From: Atrichornis clamosus
Lineage: Eukaryota; Chordata; Aves; Passeriformes; Menuridae
NCBI GenBank assembly: GCA_013400975.1
Contig: WBMZ01003323.1
Location: forward strand, 47,215 to 111,214
Reading direction: 5' to 3'
DNA: 64,000 bases
The notes beneath the pieces are model-generated. The model worked only from the letters and a program-made list of their open reading frames with translations. It was not told the origin of the DNA and did no database searches. The position numbers and the translations under genes were made by a program. Positions 13,243 through 26,392 of this stretch are shown here, one piece after another (positions within the stretch are counted from its first letter, which is position 1; each line of letters begins with the position of its first letter).

Positions 13243-14485
13243 AGAGGAACACCACTGCGTTCCTGTGTTTTTTGTATTTATGCTGGTACTGTTATCATTA
13301 CCTGTAGTGACCAAATATTTGGAGTAATAAACAGCATGGCAGAACTACACGTGATCACCAAACAGAGCACAAAGCAAAAAGGGAAGTGTTTACATAACTA
13401 TATCTACTTTTTCACCTGTATTAATTCTACAAAGGTGGGGATTGTTGTGCAAACACTACTTTTAGAGAAAGTCAGTTTGGCTCGGCAGAAGTGAAAGCTC
13501 TTCCCCATGTTCAGAAGTGCTCTCCCACCAGAATAGTACGACAGAATTTGTGACCTTGCAAGTAAAGCATCAGTGCCCTCTGCCTAAATCTTCATGAAGA
13601 AGCATCTCAAAGGCTTCAAAGAGACATTTGATTGATCCCATCACTCATTGCTAACCTCCTCTGCCCCAATGTCATTTATCTAACACAACTATTTTTGGGG
13701 GTGTGTTCAGTTATCTAACAGCAGAGTTAGAGCTTGGGCCCTCCACAATTTCTATACTGGTACAATCCACAGCAACTGCCGAGCACCTGGAACCCTCAAA
13801 TTTCTATTCACAGTCTGGTCACATCATGAGTATGTACCCTAAAAGCCAAGTCCTTATTCAGAGGTAGGTAAAAATCTCCCCAAACCTAATTGTGTCTTTT
13901 TTGCAGGACTTCAAAACAACTTTATATGTATGCAGCTGTTCTAAGATAGCTTTTTTAGCATTTTTGACTCCCAAACTTATTACTCTCAGACAAATCAAGA
14001 TATTTCAGGAATTTCCTAAGTGACTTGATTTTTCTATTTCCCCATTGAACAATTTTGTTTTCAAATGGAAATAATGTATTTTTTCTAGGGATGAAACTAT
14101 GGAAATACCATCATAGTGGACACTAATAATTAAGAAGTCAATATTATTGGAGCACACTTCTCTATAACTTCTGGGCACAAACATAGGGCAGAAATGCAGA
14201 ACCTATTTTAACAAAACACAGACCAGAAAACATATGTTCCTGGTCTGCACGGGTCCCTACTGGAAATGACTTGGAAATACTGCTGTGACAAAGACTGTTA
14301 ATAGATAGCAAGCCTTGGAATTATAACACAATATATAATCATTGGAGGTTCTCCTGCTTAAACCCAGGCTGCACTTCACCAGTTTCATTGAAGGACTTCT
14401 CTCCTCAGCCTACAACATGCAATCCTGCCACTGAAAAGACTCAATTAGCTAAGGATACAGTCCAAGACCATGTAAAAAAGGTTTC
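13243..14485. other. Unique AT-rich DNA
   Basis: Nothing recognisable: no repeat family, no convincing exon and no RNA gene. Confidence 0.6.
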
Positions 14486-14844
14486 ATGAGAAAGCCTAGG
14501 CATGACATAATTGCAGCCTTCCAGTACCTGAATGAAGCCTACAGGAAAAACAGAGGGACTTTTTACAACAGCATGGAGGAACAGGACAAGGGGGAATGGA
14601 TTAAAACTGAGAGTAGGTTTATATTAGATATTAGGAAGAAATTCTTCACTGTGAGGGCAGTGAGGCACTGGAACAGGTTGCCCAGAGAAGTTTTGGATGC
14701 CCCATCTCTGGAAGTGTTCAAGGCCAGGATGGATGAAGCTCTGAGCAATCTGGTCTAGTGAAAGGTGTCCCTGTCCAGGGCACAGGGGTTGGATCTAAAT
14801 GATCTTTAGAATTTCTTCCAAGCCAGGCCATTCTGTGATTCATG
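14486..14844 (+). mobile_element. CR1 3' end with the last ~90 codons of ORF2
   Basis: The frame 14486-14758 gives the ORF2 C-terminus of CR1, with blocks such as AAFQYLNEAYRKN, ILDIRKKFFTVR and [21 protein letters not shown] stop and the 3' UTR follow, with a terminus at CCATTCTGTGATTCATGA. The open frame is uninterrupted over 90 codons, so this copy is younger than the one at 12925. It is a 5'-truncated retrotransposon end, not a host gene. Confidence 0.93.
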
Positions 14845-17800
14845 ACTAATTAAATATTCTCCATATTCTCCTTCAAATAATGTCCCCTTTCTTCAGATTT
14901 GAACATTTGAGAACTGCTGAATCATTTTGGAATATAACACACACATAATTAGGATGATCACTAGCAGTATTGATGCAGTTTTCAAGTTAACATACATTAT
15001 TCATACAGACTTTACTTCTGCAAGAGGACTGCAATGTCATTCAATACTTCCCTTATTGTATGTTTGCAAGAAAATGGATCAAAACAGAACACAAGCACAT
15101 ACTCTGAAAAGAGACAAACCCCATTATTCTCAGGCAATTCACCATCACTTCTTTTCAACTTGACCTCCTTTCCATTGTTAATGTAACCCTTACAAAGGGC
15201 AGCAGTAGACTTCAGGAATTTTAGGGTCTCTGTGCAAACACACGCCAACCCTTACCTGCACAATCTCCTGTAGCAACATAGTATATCTATAAAAAAACCA
15301 ACTTTAGCATATAAATAGAAATACCTTACATATGGCTTTTTATTTACATTATATTAACCACTTAACATTTGGTTATAGGGAAAATATTTTTTAAGGTCAT
15401 GTTCCTCCTCAAACATGGAGCATCCTGTTTTCTATCCTGCAGAATGGGAAAGCTGGACAGGAGCATAAGGTTTGCTGAGTGACACATCTACAACATGAAT
15501 TGAATTTTTGGCAGTTAAAATGATTTTACATCAATCTGTGGACATTCTCAGATGGCTGGAGCAAGTGGCAATCAATCTTTGCTTAAATACACCCCTAAGT
15601 GAATGCTACTAATTAGGACAATTGGCTCTGGCTGAAATGATCAAGATCCCAAGCCCTTTCTGAGCAGCAACCACAAGTCAATATGAATTATGAAGCATGG
15701 ATGCAAGTTTGTTTGCTGGCAGATTTTTTAATAAATAACTCATGCATTTAAATTCATGTTTTCTTTGCCATAATAAGTCATAGTCTCAAATACAGTGCAG
15801 TACAGCAGTATAAGCTGAAAACACACAGATGTGGCCAAATGTAAGAAAATGCTACAATTGAGAAGAAAATGTTTCACTGGATATTCAGGGTGCCCACAAT
15901 TAACTTTTCAAAGTCTAGTAGAAAGAATCTACACTAACAGAAAAACAAAGATTTAGGTAAAGGAAATTATATATGAAATCTTTTCCAGGTGAATGATACT
16001 GTTGTCTCAGACAAAGCAAGTTATGCTTTCTTAATATAATGTAAGCTCCACCTTCAAGACTAAACAGGAATTGCTACATTTAAGTCATGTCCTTGTCCCA
16101 CCTGGGTGTCCCAGGAACCAGTGCTGTTAAATGTCTTCAGCTGTGTATTGTGCTTATTAACTTAGTAATGTCCTTATTAACTTAGATAATAGCTGTATTT
16201 CATCCAATTTCCGTTAAAAAAATTTTTTTAAATGCTTTCAAACTGGAACCCTGTTGCCTCTAGTTATAAAGGGCTTTCAGATGAAAACCCTAATTCTTGC
16301 TATGACAAGCCTCTCAAATATGTGTCTGTTGTCTTCTGTGCTGTGCTGAATGTGGGTCAAGACGAGCTTTGTTATCACATGGCTTCTGATACTGACTGCA
16401 GAGTTTGGAAAAAGACCATGCAACTCTAAGTAGATTAAAAAGGAAAATACAGAGTAATATAGGGGCTGAGCACCTGACAGTGAGACCTTTTAGTCTCAAT
16501 ACATGAGTTTTTGGAGTTTATGTATCACAGCACATGGTGAAAGCCCCAGAAATCATCTGGAAAATGATGAGTTGCAGTATATTTGAGAAGGGTCTTAGAA
16601 ATTGGATTTTCTGAAGAAACTTCTTTTTTTGGTCTGTATCACAGTGACCTTAAAAGCCATCATTTAGAGGTAGGAAAATCTCAATCTTTTATGTAAAACA
16701 AAATATTACTTAAAAACAAGCTGTTTTCATCTTTCTTTTTAAAATTTTTTTAAGTTGAAAATATATAAAATAATCTAGAAGGCCTGCTTGTTCCATCTGA
16801 ATAGAAAAGAGGAAAAAAGTGTAATTGGAAAAAAATTATGAGGGAGGGATAGTTCAGAGAAACCATCTCATAGAAAGTGCTGAATATTTGTTCCCAAGTA
16901 TGTCATGGGCCTGAATTTCAGGTGGCTTTTACTAAACATAATCTGGAAAATGCTACATAATAAAACCTAACAGCACTACCACTTACTTGCGTGGTCTCCC
17001 TTGTGGGTAGCATAGAGACTTCTCTTACCTGCTTTTGCTTAATCCAACCTTAAAATCTCTCAAATTAAGTACATCACACAGGCAACGATGGTTTCTAGTA
17101 TCTCTATTGCTGTTTTGTAATTGCCTTTGCTGTCTGCAGTGAAAGAATGGTCATGTATGTCTAAAGTGAGTTCACTTACTAATTTGCCTCTTCATTCTTT
17201 TAACTTCTAGCACTTCTGGTCGTTTTTTAAATTTCTTTTGTTGATTATTCAGAGCCATTACTAGCTGTACCTGCTTAAAAAAAACTCTTTCTAATGCCTT
17301 CTGTTCTTTTACTGGCTGTGTTATGAAATCGTGGGGATTTAAAAAAAAAAAAGGTGAAGAAGCAGTTTATATAAACAGTTTGATATTTTTAGAGCACGGG
17401 GTCAAGCAGATCAGCTTTTAATTAGAAACAGATTAAACTTTGACCACTCCTGGAGACTGACTGAAGGTAATCCCCACAAGCTTTGGAGTGAGCGTAGCTG
17501 AGATATGCTGCCAGTGACTTTGCATTTAAAAACTGAAGGTCAGAAAGTCAAAGCAGCACACTAAAGCTGGGAAGATTCTAAATCCTACTGGGGCATTGAC
17601 ACAAATTATTTGCTGCTGGGGAACACAAAAGAAGAGCAGTCCAAACTACGAATCAAGTGCTAAAGTGCTCCTAAGCTCCCAAGTTCATTGATTTATGGTA
17701 ATGTATGAATATGTCTCTTTCAGCAAAACTTACATTAAAATAGATAGTATTGTAGTTCGTATCTGAGGAATGGAAATAATAATTTTTCTTTCTGTAGTTT

Positions 17801-20800
17801 TTTTGGTCACAGAAGATAATGGTAACTTCAAAATGCAATGGAAAGGCTCCTGGGATTTGTGTAACAGTCTGTAATATTCAAGGTGTTTATGGCATTTCTA
17901 TAATGATCAACTTATTTAAATTGCTATATCCTAAATGTTTAAACATTCTCTGTGCTCATATGGATGTGCATCACTTAATATTGCTTACTGTGAAACCTTG
18001 CCAAAGTTCTCTGCCAAGCAGTGCAGCCCCATGAACAAGTCAGCAGATTTAAATTCTCTATCCAGCTCTGGAGATCTCAGTTGAAAACCCTTTTTTCTTA
18101 CTTTACTTACACTTATTTGGGGATATCTTGCCCTATGGGAGTACCATAGGTATTTAACTTAATGGAATTATCTTATTCCTTGCTGGTATATGTTATAGCG
18201 CCTTATTTGGCTCTGACTTGAGGGCATAATGATTGGACAGCTCAGATGGACAGAGGCAGTGGTGGCTGCTGTAACCCTCTGCACATCTCCAGGAGAGGCA
18301 GTCAGAAAGACGCAGCCGGGGGAGCACTGGCCTTGTGGGAAACTTTTCATTTACCTCTTCAGACTGAAATGCATTCAAGTATTTCAGATTAAAAGAAATT
18401 ACTTTTGGAAGAGGCCTGGTTTTATTAATTAATAGAAGGTGTGTCCTGTCAAGATGCCATGAGACATTGGTAAGGGCACCTGGCAAACTCTGTGTGTGTG
18501 TGCCTGAACAGACATTGAAGGAAGAACATCCTAAGACCACTTTGATTTTCAGCTTTTTTCAATCTAGTATTGATGGTTTATATTTAACTTTTTTCCATGC
18601 TAAACTGGAGTGATTTTAAGTTTTTGGTTTGGAGGTTTTGTGCCCTTTCTTTTTTTTTTCCCTGGAGGAAACCTTTTCTGTCAAAAATGCGGAAATGAAG
18701 ACTTATCAATTTCTATGAAAACCTTTTCTAGAGGAACAAATAAATATAAGTTACAATTTAAATTTTAAGCATCTTCTTAATATTTTCCTAAGTTATTTGA
18801 TTGAATAGAGTGAAAATTTGAATTGCATTGAATTGAAAATAAACATCTCTGACTTCACAGAAGGTGAATCAGGTGGTCTGATTAATAAAAACTTTATTTT
18901 CCAGGATTTTTTAAATCTCATTTTTCAGAAAAAGATTAGAAAGTCTAAGCAGAGCAAATGGACTGAGTTGCAACTCAGTTATTCAGTACAATTTATAGAA
19001 AAACTCTGGATGAGCAGACAGATGAGCTGGATTTTTTTACCCCTTTGAAGCTCTCATTTGTCTCTGGTCTCTTGTTCAAGCTGATGTGCAATGACTGGCT
19101 CTTTGTGCTTCACATTCGTGTTTCTGACGTGTTTTCCTGACCCTAAAGGTTTTGCCCCCGCCGTAGCACCAACCCTTGAGCAAGCCAAGTGTGGCGGCAG
19201 GTGACTGTCACTAGAGGCCGCTGCACATCTAGAATTTTAGGAATGTTTGTCCCTCCAAAGCATTCGATAGGTAACACTGCGGGTTGCGGTGGATCCAACG
19301 CAAGTTCCTGCTGTTGTGGTTCTGAATTTTCTGATTAGTCGTTGGATATGTCTGATAACCCTGTTAAGAGAAATAGAAGACTTTGGGAAATGGCTAGGAG
19401 ATCTCTGCCTAAAGTTTTACTGGAGATGCTGTGTCTTTTTAAGAGTAATTTTCTTGTTAAGATTTGCTTAAATATTTCTTTGTCTGTGGCACCTCCTGGT
19501 TTTTGTGGGGTTTTTTTTCCTCAAGACATGCATGGTTCTATTTTTCTAATTATTTTTTCTTTAAGTCATTGAAATATAAATGGGTTGATATTTTTAATTA
19601 CATAGCTTCATACTTTCTTCTAACAAACTCTGTAAGTAACTTTTGCACGTGCCTAACCCAACTGGTAATGTGCAGTGGGTGGGCAAAGCAACAGCTCATG
19701 CTAATTGTAATGATCTATACACGTTAATTAATTGCTGTGAACACTTATTGGCACTCTACAGCAAAAGCTATTGCATCAGAATAATGTGAGTTACAGTGCT
19801 GTGAAACAAAACAAGCATGCAGCTAGAAAAACACCAAAACCCCCAGTATTGCTTTATTCCTTTTCTGTCACCATTTAAAGTGAGTATTTGCTCTTTCACA
19901 GAGACCTCAGCAGCAGCATGAGCAGGGCCTGCACTGCACCACGTTACAAGGACACACAAGCCAGCTCTGAAGGAGCAGGGCTGGACAACATAGGAGCTCC
20001 TGATAAGCTGTCTGTGGGAATTTTAATGTAACTTTCTATGTCTGGGATGAATTTGGCTTCTAGTAAGGTTTGGCACTTGTCTGCAATTCGTTATATTTTG
20101 GGAAAAAATTGATTGTCATACTGCAAGGGTAAAAATGTTGGTACTCAGGTTTCCACAGCTGCAGTCTGTTTCATTTTTAGGTTAAACTCCTCAGAAGTTA
20201 TGGAGGTATCTGAGTTGGAAAAGGTACCCAATTATGTCAAAGACTTTGTCACCATTTGAGAACCAAGGGTATGTTGTTATCAAAAGACCCATCAGAAATC
20301 CAGGCAAGGGGGCAAGGGGTTTATTTCTTGTGTTGCCCCTTATCCTAACCAAGAAACAGAAGGGATAGGCATGCCAAATGTTCACTTGAGAAGATTCACC
20401 TTTTCTACCCTCCAGTTCTCCTAAATGGAGTGGAGAATCTGTCTGTTCCTTTCTAATCTCCGGGGCTTTTCAAGGAAGTTTATTTTGATGTCAGTATAAA
20501 GAGTCATTGTGAAGCCTCCTGAGCCAGAACACTAGCAGTGATGAGCTCACAGCTATTGCCAGATTGAGATGAGGTTGGATATGTGGGCTTGCTGGATATA
20601 TTCTCCTAAGCTATCACACTGCATCACTAGCTGAGAGGTTTGGTGACTTTGTGCTGACTGCTTGCAGTGGGATTCCCAAAGCTCTGAGTCAAAGCTTGGT
20701 TCCCTGCCTTACACTGGGCCACTCTGGGGTGCACCGTGGCTGTCGGGTGTTAGAGAGAAAATAACAGATTTTTCTCCACCCTTCTCTTTTTGGATATGTC

Positions 20801-23800
20801 ATTTTCTAAAGACAACTTGGCTGGAGAGCCATGTTTGGGAAAATACCACTACCAGTATAGTCAGAGGAGATATGTTTCCTTTAGGTATATAAATGAAATG
20901 GGCATTTATCCAGTGAACTTCACGCACCATTATTCCACCAAAGAGGCACAACCATGTCAAGGTGTATCACAGCCTGTGTCCCTGCTCACCAGCTCCTTCT
21001 GACTGGTCCCGCTGACAGGTCTGTTCAAGATGAGAAAAAGCTGATAAACACTTTTAAGTTAATTAGTTCTAATATAAAATAAATAAGATCCTTTTTAGTA
21101 GGACACAGATTCTTCCCCATTCCGAGGTCCTAACACCATGCTTGTCTGTTGTGTACCCACATTGATGCTCTGAGATGTCAGGCCTCTTCCTTTCCACAAT
21201 AAAGAACAATAAATGCCAGAAGATGTTTGCTTAATTTCTCCTCTTCAACCCCAAGTATGAAGTGTCTGTTTTGCAGCGATTGCTGTATCCTGTTTCCATG
21301 AGGTCTGTGGTACACAAAGCAGTCAGGTGATGACCTTGAATCAGGACACATGTCATAGCCCCATGTATTTGTTTCCACAGCTATTCAGCATTTGCTGTTT
21401 GCCTTAAGATAGCAAGTCGTCTTTTCTTAGGGTAGTTTTCTTTTAGAAGCTGGTCTGCAAGAAGTTCTAATTTAAACCTGATCTGATGCAAAGAAATAAG
21501 CTAAACCATGGAGAGGTTGCAGATAAAGTGAATTCATTTTTGGTGCCAAGAATACCTTTGACAGGATCCACAGACCAAATTCTCCTGTACCCTCATGGCT
21601 TGAAGGGGGAAAAGTAGGTTTTGGTGCTTGATTAAGATTTGTCTTTGAAGAACCACTTCAGGAAACAGCCACCTTGTTTTGCTCTTGCAAGGTGAGCTCT
21701 GAGGAGAGATTATCATCTAATAGACTCTGTACACCTGGGCAAAACTTAAGCAAGGAGGAGAAAAAGTAGGAGCCACTCATGTACAGAGTTTGGGTACTTG
21801 TGTTTGAATGTCCTGTGCTAGGAACTCATATTTGCTAAGGTTCAAGACCTGTCTTCTGAGATACCTTTTTTTTTTCCCCCTCAGGAGTATATGCATGACA
21901 TAACTAATTATGTTTTCCCTTGAGCTTGGATTTTGGATGAAGTGGTATGTGCAGTCTACTTCCACAGCTTGTAATGATATTCACATTTGGCAATAGAGAA
22001 ATCAACCAAGGTTAAGGAACGACTATTCAGGCAAATCTCTGATTTGTACAGCTGAAACTGTGGCAGAAGGTCTTTGCTTAAGGTTGGGGGAAAATTATTG
22101 ATCTTCATTACTTAAGTATTTCCTCAAATGCTTAGTGATTTTGTCAGTGAAATTTTAGCTGGTTTTGTTTGTTTGTTTTCATTACGCTCAGCATAACACT
22201 GTTTTTGTCTACTTAAAGAGTTTCTCTCAAACTTGGGCTTTTAAATCCTAGTCCTCAGATCTCATTCAATTATACTTGATTTGAACTGGTCAAGTAAGTC
22301 CACTTTTACTAGGAAAATAAAGTCTGGGGAAAGTGACTTTCCATAATACCCTCTATGATGTTATAATTGTCACTAGTCTGCATACATACCATAACAAACC
22401 CAAATCACAGTGGCTAAAACATTACAACTGAAACATTGGCATTCCATGATTAAAAACATGAGCTACTACAGTGTTGGCCAGGTCAGTCTTTTTGCTCCAA
22501 TAGTGTGCCTGCTTCTGCTCTTCAGCTTCAGTTTTCTTCCCCAAAAATAGCTAATGCTTCTGGTCATTAGGGTACTTGCAGAAAAGAAGAAGGAATGGTT
22601 TTAAATTCTACTATGAATGATGTAGGTAAGTTCAAACCTATCTTTGCATTTCCTCAGACAGGTATTTTTTGGATGGTTTTGCTTTGGCCAGCGGAAGTGA
22701 CCAGTGATAATCTTAAAATAGGGTAGCCTGGCTGTGCCTGCTGCCTTTTTTTATCACCCATTCTTTTTTGTGGAGCTCTAAAAATTGGGACAAGTAAGTG
22801 TCACAAGCCCTGTCTGTCAGCTGGCACGGGAAGAGCTGAGTTGTTCATCACAACTACAAAGAGTGAAGTTAGCTGTGCCTTGAGAAATGTCACCTGCCCT
22901 GTGAGTGACTCGTTTTGCAGCTGCACTCTCCAAAGGCAGAGTAGTCCTATGTACATGGGGCTTATGAATGTTTTAGTTTCACTGTGTAGGTGCTTTAATT
23001 TCTTTCCATTTAAAGCTGAGGCATAACCAGTTTAGCCAATCTCTAGGGGGGAAGAAAAAGGCAGTTAATCGTTTTCTGTCATTCAAATTTACCACTTCAG
23101 GTATTATGTATGAGAGCAGGCTCATTTTGACCAAACTTCAATTAATTTATTTTACAGGATATATTTTGACACCTCAGTGAAAGGTGCTTTCTTGTATTTT
23201 TTTTTTAACAGCAACTGCTGCTTTCTTGTAGTTTTGAGTTGATTTGTGTGTTTTGTTGCTCTCTTTAAATTGCAACTTTTACCAGAACGACAGAACTGAG
23301 AGGGTTTGGAGCATCAAAAAATCACATCATCAGAAAGCCTCCAGATCAATGTTCTAATTAGAACCTCTCCAGAGGAGGTGACTGGCCAAAAGTCAATCTG
23401 CTATCACCCCTATTGGTTTGGTTACTGCAGGTTGATGATACAGCAACTTTGCATCATTAGACCAAAAATAACAAAGGGAAACAATAATCTCAGAGCAATT
23501 TACTTTAGACCTCAGTATCTCTTCTGAGAAGCCAGCTGCTTTTAAGATACTTTGATTTCTTTCTTCAGGGTAGGATTGCCTTGTAGGGAGGGACTGAGTC
23601 AAATTAGGCTGTGCTCTACCCACATGTGCTCTGTCCTTTCCAGTGTGATAGGCTTTGGTTCAAGGCAGTCATACATAAAGGGTAACAAAAAGCAAAGAGG
23701 AGAGAGTGTGGAAATGTCTCAGCAGGAGAACTTGTGCTGGGGAAGGACTTGCTTTGTCTGATTTAGTTCTGTGGGCTTCTCTGAAAGAAAAGAATAAAAA

Positions 23801-24952
23801 ATCTGCTGTTCTGGCTTTGGTATTTGAAGCACTGGCAAGGATATCACCCCCTTTCTTCCCCCCACTACCCCTCTTCCCCCAGTTTACACATGCATTTATT
23901 TATGGTGGCACATAACAGCAAGGAAAAAAGCTGTGAAAATGAGATTCTTTCATAAAATGAAACTTGGAAATTCATCTCCTCTAGAAATCCAAAGCATGAT
24001 GATGCAGTGCTGATCACTTTGTTGTCCTGTGAAAAGATGTCTTTGTTCCTCATAGCAGTCTGGAAGCCAAAGGTTAAAGGCTGAATTCTTCCTATGCTTT
24101 TTCTCAGGCTTAATCTTACCCAAGAGATCAACCAGATCCAGGCGTTATGTTGGAAACCCTTGCAATAAAGGATGAGCTCAACTTGGGAATATGTGAGAAA
24201 AGCCATGAGATAAATGATTGATAGGAGAAGTATGAGAGAGAGGTTCTTTTTAACATCTATTTCTTTCTGACATATAACAGAGCACCTACTTGTTCATTTA
24301 GGTTTCCTTTTTTAAAGTAGTACCAAGTAATGGAGGGGAAATTGTTCAGTCTCATCGTACATGTTATCCCACTGCTTGGCAAATGTGCTTAGAGCACGAG
24401 AGTCCTGGGTCTTTGAAGGTCTTTGTGCATTACCTTGTTTATTAGATCAAGTTGCCTAGTTTTTGTTTTGTTTTGGGATTTTGCGGGGACTTCTTTTTAT
24501 TTTCTGACTGGAATGGCACCAGTGCCACTTGAATGTGTCAGAAATTGCTGTTTTGCTATTCACTGAAGGAAGACATAATGCTGGGGGTTGGTCACTGTCA
24601 CTTGACTCCAGCCTTTCTGCTGTCTTTGGGCTTGAGTGTCACACTCAGCCTTTCTAGAGGACACTGTATGTGTGTCTAGAGAAATGATATGCAGGTAATT
24701 ACAAGTCTAAGATTTAAATTTAGAGCTAAGCTAATATTTGAATTTGGATAAGCTGTCTGTACTGCGCATGTCCTCAAGGCTAGACTTTATTTCAGGTTAT
24801 AGCAAGTGAAACTTGAAGGTGAAAGTTTGCATCATAGCACTTATTAGTAACTGCTCTTGCAGCAATAATCTTTATTTGCATTGTTGTGGAGTCTCAGCCT
24901 TGGACCAAAATAATAAATCTGTCCCATCCTTTGAAAATATTTTAGTGTATTT
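14845..24952. other. 10 kb of mostly AT-rich unique DNA
   Basis: No gene or transposon is recognised. Small details: an imperfect 20-bp tandem duplication at 16151-16190 around CTTATTAACTTAG; a (TG)6 run at 18491-18502; a CpG-enriched patch with a CTCF-like site at 19140-19300 (listed separately); and a C/T tract ending in AG at 23848-23881 without exon support. Confidence 0.6.
19140..19310. promoter_or_regulatory. Small CpG-enriched patch with CTCF-like site
   Basis: Within AT-rich DNA this 170-bp stretch carries about nine CpGs. The 15-mer at 19208-19222 matches the degenerate CTCF consensus CCASYAGRKGGCRSY at 13 of 15 positions, with one mismatch in the core (G to C at 19218). It could be a bound insulator or an enhancer kept CpG-rich by low methylation, or a remnant of an unrecognised insertion. 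Sequence alone does not decide. Confidence 0.3.
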
Positions 24953-24996
24953 AACTAGATGATCTTTAAGGTCCCTTCCAGTCCTAGCACTTCTGT
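24953..24996 (+). mobile_element. Very short CR1 3' stub
   Basis: The block ACTAGATGATCTTTAAGGTC, followed directly by CCTTCCA, is the last conserved segment of the CR1 3' UTR. Only about 44 bp remain, with a decayed end. Confidence 0.6.
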
Positions 24997-25911
24997 TATT
25001 TCTGGAAATGGTCCTTGGGGTAACCCTGCAATGAAGGCACTCTAATTGTCTGCCCAAATGTCTTTCTGTCATGAAATCAAAATAAAATTTCTTCTAGAAT
25101 GATCAAAATGCATTTAGGGAAAGGGGTTTTACTATCATAGAAACAGGACACTTGCCAACTGCATCCACTAACTGCTGCTCTGAACTTTTTATACAGCATT
25201 TTCTGAAAACAGTATATTAGGTCATGTAGGACTATACATTCTTATCTAAATTCTGATTTTCAGAGCCTAAATGGTGAAATTCAGAGTACAATTAGCAAGT
25301 AGAGTAGTACTCCATTACCTAGTTATACAGTCCCTTCGTATTAAGCCCAGAGCTGGAATTCAATAAAGAATTATAATTAAAAAGACAGGAATAGCTAATG
25401 TTTTTATATTTTAACATTTTCCTTTGCTTTGTGAAGTTGTATATTATGAGCAGCATACCAGCATTGAAGGAGCTGCCCACATTGCAAAAAAACTGTGGTG
25501 ATTATTGATGGAGTTAGCCTCTTTCTAAGAAAAAGTATGTTTGTGTTTGTATTTTAAAAAACACACTTGTATATTCTATTTATATGCCTCAGCTGTCATA
25601 GTACTCCCAAAAGTCTAATTGTGAAATTTTTAGCTGAATTGAATCTGTCTGGAAATCCAACATTCAGCAAGTCCAGATGCTATTGTCATCTGTACCTGAA
25701 CCAAATGCTGACATGCTGGAATCTCATGAGTTTTTTAAAACTGAATCTCCAGCAAAGTTCATGGTCTCACTTTCTCTTAATGAGAGCAAGAGAGTGCAAA
25801 GCACTCTGAGACCAGAAGGCATTCAGTGCATTTTCTGGAGTGTCCAAATAACAGACAGTTATTCAGGGCAGCAGTAAGCCAAGGACTTTTAGATAGCACT
25901 TAAAAACAGAA
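24997..25911. other. Unique AT-rich DNA
   Basis: No gene, RNA or repeat family is recognised in this stretch between two CR1 fragments. Confidence 0.55.
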
Positions 25912-26392
25912 TTATAGAATGGTTTGGGTTGCAAGTGACTTTACAGATCATCTCATTCCCCCTCCAATGGCATGGGCAGGGACACCTCCCATCAGAACAG
26001 GTTGTTCAAAGGCCAACCTGGCCTTGAATATTTGCAGGGATGAGGTATCCACAACTTCTTTGGGCAACCTGTTCCAGTGCCTCACCACTCTCAGAGTACT
26101 CTCATTAAAGAATTTCTTACTAAAAACTAATCTATATCTGTCCTCTTTCAGTTTAAAGCCATTCCCCCTTGTCCTATCACTACATGCCTTTGTGAAGAGT
26201 CCCTCTCCAGCTTTCTTGTAGTACCTCTAAATACTGAATGGTGCTCTAATAAGGTCTCCCAGGAGCCTGCTTTTTTCCGGGCTGAACAGCCTCAAATTTC
26301 TCAGCCTGTCTGCATAGGTTGGAGGTGCTCCAGCCCTCTGACCATTTTTATGACCTTTCTCTGGACTAACCCCAGCAGGTCCATGTCCTTTT
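25912..26392 (-). mobile_element. CR1 3' end, minus strand
   Basis: Read on the minus strand, the piece ends with a CR1 terminus (ATAGAATGGTTTGGGTTGCA on the + strand). It contains the GGTTGTTCAAAGGCCAACC block, GGGCAACCTGTTCCAGTGCC, and the ORF2 C-terminus around the AGAAAGGTC..AGAGGGCTGGAGC region. It is 5'-truncated near 26392, at the GGACCTGCTGG block. About 480 bp survive with little decay. Confidence 0.92.

Noticed and set aside
14486..14758. 90-codon frame that looks well conserved
   Set aside because: It is the C-terminus of CR1 ORF2, a transposon frame, not a host gene.
23848..23881. C/T tract with terminal AG as a splice acceptor
   Set aside because: No open frame of exon size with a donor follows; pyrimidine tracts are frequent here.
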